From Sulfurimonas sp. (lineage in GTDB: Bacteria > Campylobacterota > Campylobacteria > Campylobacterales > Sulfurimonadaceae), in contig JAMOMX010000390.1 of assembly GCA_027066935.1 (NCBI GenBank), positions 1 through 7,421 on the forward strand: a stretch of DNA of 7,421 nt, written 5' to 3'. This document shows positions 5,134-7,421 of this stretch, piece by piece (position 1 is the first letter of the stretch; each line of letters begins with the position of its first letter). The notes under the pieces are model-generated. The model was not told the origin of the DNA. It ran no database searches and worked only from the letters and a program-made list of their open reading frames with translations. A program made the position numbers and the translations under genes.

Positions 5134-6339
5134 TATTAAAATGTATTCTTCAAATGTTTTAAGATGCTGTTTTAATCTTTTTATATCTTCTAGTGCATAA
5201 TTTTTTCTATCATTACTCTGATGAGCTATTGCATTTCTTATATTTGATACACTATTTTTAAAATCAGGATTATCAGGTTTTGTATAAAAATATTGTCCAT
5301 ATTTATCATTACCAAGTTTTCTTTTTGCCTCTTCTCTTGAGTTATAATCTTCAACATCATAACTTTTAAGCTCACATGACTTAGAGATGATAGCTTCATA
5401 CAGAGCAAGATACGATAGACCATAATTTTTATTTTTAAAAAACCATTTTGCTAAACTGTACTGAAATTGTGATTTTATATCTTTGTCTAACTCCTCTACT
5501 AATTTTATGATTTCAGGAGCTAACAATTGTACAATTTTGTTAGATGAATTAGAAATAGTTTTGATTTTTTTACTTGCATTTTTGATGAATATCTCTAATG
5601 CAGATAAGTTTACCATTTTTAGTGAGTTGTTTAATTGAATAAATGCATTTTTTACATCTTCTTCTATATCCTCAGACTTTAAAAGAGTTACTAATGGGTC
5701 AAAATCCGAATATTTTTTTATCGCATCTATAGCTTTAATCCACTCTTGGATATCTAAAAGTATTTTAATATCTACAATAGGGGTTATACCATTATTTTCA
5801 TTATTGTACTCAAACATTCCATATAAAACTTTTGTTATTTTAAATTTTTTGTCTGATATAGATGATGCAAACTGTGTCATTACAAATGACATCAAAGACA
5901 AAGAACGAAAAGAGTGTGTAATATCTAAATAAATTTCATCTCCATCTTGAATATGGTTAGCTATCTCTAAAAAATTTTCAAAATTAGACCAGAGTTGCTC
6001 ATCGTTTATGCCATAATCTATCAAGAAAGTTTTAGAATCATTTTTAAGTAATATCTCAAGCGGTTCTAAGTCACTAGCTGTAACTTGACCACTGTCTTGT
6101 TGCTCATAAAGTTTTTCATGGTATTTTTTATCACTTCCTCCAAAAGTTATATAAGCCTCATCCCAAATAGACTTTTTGGTTCCAATGAAAAAAAATTTAT
6201 CAAAGTTATAGTGTTGATTCAGAGCATCTGCTATAAATGAAGTTTCATATACTTCTTTTTCACACTTATATTTTGCTTTTTTGTATCCACCATCTTGTTT
6301 TCTGCCCACCCCAATTGAGCTTATCAAAATTTTTGCCAT
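5131..6339 (-). CDS. CARF-HEPN CRISPR accessory protein, Csx2/TM1812 family
   Basis: Proteins of this family sense cyclic oligoadenylate made by the type III CRISPR effector Cas10 and, through a HEPN domain, cut RNA. The 402-residue protein begins with the CARF pattern AKILISSIGVG (2-12), then the family block FFFIGTKKSIWDEAY (49-63) and YLDITHSFRSLSLMSF (137-152); the usual THGFR is THSFR here. The C-terminal helical region ends with IRNAIAHQ: R368-x4-H373 is the HEPN ribonuclease motif. The ATG at 6339-6337 follows GGGAG five bases upstream. It starts 31 bp after hipB, so read-through is possible; no convincing own promoter is seen. It looks more AT-rich than the cas1 region. No Cas10 or other type III effector is in the window, so its signal source must lie elsewhere, or the gene is an orphan. 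Confidence 0.9.
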   Translation of the reverse strand: MAKILISSIGVGRKQDGGYKKAKYKCEKEVYETSFIADALNQHYNFDKFFFIGTKKSIWDEAYITFGGSDKKYHEKLYEQQDSGQVTASDLEPLEILLKNDSKTFLIDYGINDEQLWSNFENFLEIANHIQDGDEIYLDITHSFRSLSLMSFVMTQFASSISDKKFKITKVLYGMFEYNNENNGITPIVDIKILLDIQEWIKAIDAIKKYSDFDPLVTLLKSEDIEEDVKNAFIQLNNSLKMVNLSALEIFIKNASKKIKTISNSSNKIVQLLAPEIIKLVEELDKDIKSQFQYSLAKWFFKNKNYGLSYLALYEAIISKSCELKSYDVEDYNSREEAKRKLGNDKYGQYFYTKPDNPDFKNSVSNIRNAIAHQSNDRKNYALEDIKRLKQHLKTFEEYILI

Positions 6340-6370
6340 ATTTTCTCCCTAAACTATTTTTTACTAACAC

Positions 6371-6589
6371 CTAACTCTCAAAAGGATTAGAAACTTTCAT
6401 GTCAAGCTCGTACCCTAGATGGTTTAAGATGTCATTGAGAGTGACTATTGAGATTTGTGCTACATTTCCATTTTCAAGTTTTGAGAGAGTGGCTCTGCTG
6501 ATGTTGCTTAGTTTTGCTAAACTCTCTTGGGTGAGTCCTCTGTTTTTTCTTAGTGTTTTTATCTCTCTACCAAGCTCTAGTAAGTTCAT
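6371..6589 (-). CDS. hipB: HipB-like Xre-family antitoxin and repressor
   Basis: The 72-residue protein is a compact helix-turn-helix of the Xre/HTH_3 type: IKTLRKNRGLTQESLAKLSNISRATLSKLENG (about 10-41) contains both helices of the motif, and a LNDILNHLGYEL helix follows. HipB antitoxins bind operator DNA as dimers and hold the HipA kinase in an inactive complex. The ATG at 6589-6587 has AGGAG seven bases upstream and overlaps the end of hipA by 23 bases. The order (toxin first, antitoxin second) is the reverse of the classical hipBA operon. No operator for it is visible in the window; it would lie upstream of hipA, outside. Confidence 0.9.
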   Translation of the reverse strand: MNLLELGREIKTLRKNRGLTQESLAKLSNISRATLSKLENGNVAQISIVTLNDILNHLGYELDMKVSNPFES

Positions 6590-7421
6590 CGCCTAGCTCC
6601 TTTATGCTCTCATCTTTTAATGATTGAGTAAAACTAGCAATCATTCTACTACCAATCTTTTTAAACTCTGAATTATCTTCTATGTAAATTTTGATATCCT
6701 CTATAGAACTCTTAAGTGCCTCTATGCAAATTTCATACACATCTTTAGCCTCTTTTTTGCTCAAAAGACAGCTTTTTATACCAAATTCTACTAATCCATC
6801 CTTGGCATACCACATCTTTTTACCATGAAGTGTGAGAGCTGGTCTATCTTTAAATATGTAGCTTGTAGTATTTACTACATCATAACAAGGGCTTAGGTAT
6901 ATATTTGAGAAATCATCATCAAACAACAAGGCAAAGTTTTTAAGGTGTGCATCTCCATTTTTTAGCAGATAACTCATAACTACCATCTTAAAGAACTCTT
7001 TTAGTGAGCTTTTTTTGTTGGTACAAAAACGGTAAATCGTTTTTGCAACTTGCTCATAACTGCCACTATATTTGTTGTTGGTATTTTTACCCATTAAAGA
7101 TAACACCTCTTCAAAGCCAAGTGTTTTGCTATTTTTGAAGATAAAATTTTCCACAAGTAAAAATTTTTTGTTGTACGAGAGTTGGATGTTTGGTATCTCT
7201 ATACCCGCTTTTTGACAAGCTTTTAGACAAAAGTACTCATTTTCAGCCAGATGAGAAAACTCTGCTCCCCAAGTTTTAACTATATACTCTTTTGTATGAA
7301 GCCTCTGCTTATCTAGCAATAGTGCTACACTTTTTGGCTGAACTCCACTTATGGCATTTTTATTTAAAAAAGTATCTACTAAGTGTTTAAAAGTATCTTC
7401 GCTATCATTTTGTAAAATATT
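6567..7421 (-). CDS. hipA: HipA-family serine/threonine kinase toxin, 5' end outside window
   Basis: HipA kinases phosphorylate aminoacyl-tRNA synthetases or related targets and cause growth arrest. The frame is open to the window edge, with 284 codons visible. The TTG at 7319 is an internal codon, not the start: upstream in the same frame is KNAISGVQPKSVAL, the HipA ISGVQPK nucleotide-loop segment. Further motifs are EYIVKTW (ATP lysine), NGDAHLKNFALLF (6914-6955; catalytic Asp, metal-binding Asn) and LSPCYDVVN (metal-binding Asp). After ISGVQPK the protein is of ordinary kinase-core size. Whether it carries the HipA N-terminal subdomain or is a shorter HipT-like form with a separate partner cannot be seen. 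It overlaps hipB by 23 bases, which indicates co-expression. Confidence 0.9.
   Translation of the reverse strand, partial: NILQNDSEDTFKHLVDTFLNKNAISGVQPKSVALLLDKQRLHTKEYIVKTWGAEFSHLAENEYFCLKACQKAGIEIPNIQLSYNKKFLLVENFIFKNSKTLGFEEVLSLMGKNTNNKYSGSYEQVAKTIYRFCTNKKSSLKEFFKMVVMSYLLKNGDAHLKNFALLFDDDFSNIYLSPCYDVVNTTSYIFKDRPALTLHGKKMWYAKDGLVEFGIKSCLLSKKEAKDVYEICIEALKSSIEDIKIYIEDNSEFKKIGSRMIASFTQSLKDESIKELGDELTRAW

Noticed and set aside
5484..5489. TGTCTA half-site inside the CARF gene
   Set aside because: A lone half-site in coding sequence without a partner arm or promoter; expected by chance.
7317..7319. TTG as the HipA start codon
   Set aside because: The same frame continues upstream through ISGVQPK, a conserved HipA segment, to the window edge, so this TTG is internal.
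1..7421. CRISPR array or other direct-repeat array
   Set aside because: No regularly spaced direct repeat of 20 or more bases was found. The only repeated element is the 17-bp operator at promoters.

Overview
The window is AT-rich, and every credible gene reads from the minus strand. The codon habits (many AGA, ATA and CTA codons) and the protein families suggest a Campylobacterota bacterium of the Sulfurimonas/Sulfurovum kind. This is an inference from style, not a database result. The content is that of a defence island: a HipA-type kinase toxin with its HipB antitoxin, a CARF-HEPN protein of type III CRISPR signalling, a MYG1/DHH-family phosphoesterase, a WYL transcription regulator, a 43-residue basic protein, a DarT/DarG DNA ADP-ribosylation toxin-antitoxin pair, and a CRISPR adaptation operon. 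No CRISPR repeat array, type III effector gene, tRNA or rRNA is visible.

Layout in the direction of transcription (high to low coordinates): hipA (5' end outside the window, 7421-6567) overlaps hipB (6589-6371). Next come csx2/TM1812-type CARF-HEPN (6339-5131), a MYG1-like gene (5074-4289) overlapping the WYL gene (4286-3342), a small basic ORF (3286-3155), darT (3090-2488) overlapping darG (2497-1802), and then a tightly overlapping chain. That chain is a short Cas2 (1677-1414), cas1 (1417-536), an 81-residue protein that looks like a free-standing Cas1 N-terminal domain (558-313), a second Cas2 (326-36), and the first 13 codons of another gene (39-1).

The most striking signal is regulatory. 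A 17-bp inverted repeat, TAGACA-N5-TGTCTA, lies upstream of the small ORF, of darTG and of the cas operon. In each case it sits exactly 10 bp before a good -10 hexamer (TATAAT, TATACT, TATAAT). A fourth, half-degenerate copy with the same 17+10+6 geometry lies before the MYG1-WYL pair. Four promoters in a row therefore look like one local regulon. Its most obvious candidate regulator is the WYL protein encoded inside it, which may control itself. If so, CRISPR spacer acquisition, the DarTG toxin-antitoxin, the small protein and the MYG1-like enzyme would be switched together.

The second unusual point is the adaptation module: one complete Cas1, a separate Cas1 N-terminal domain and two different Cas2 proteins in one translationally coupled operon. 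This could allow an asymmetric integrase complex.
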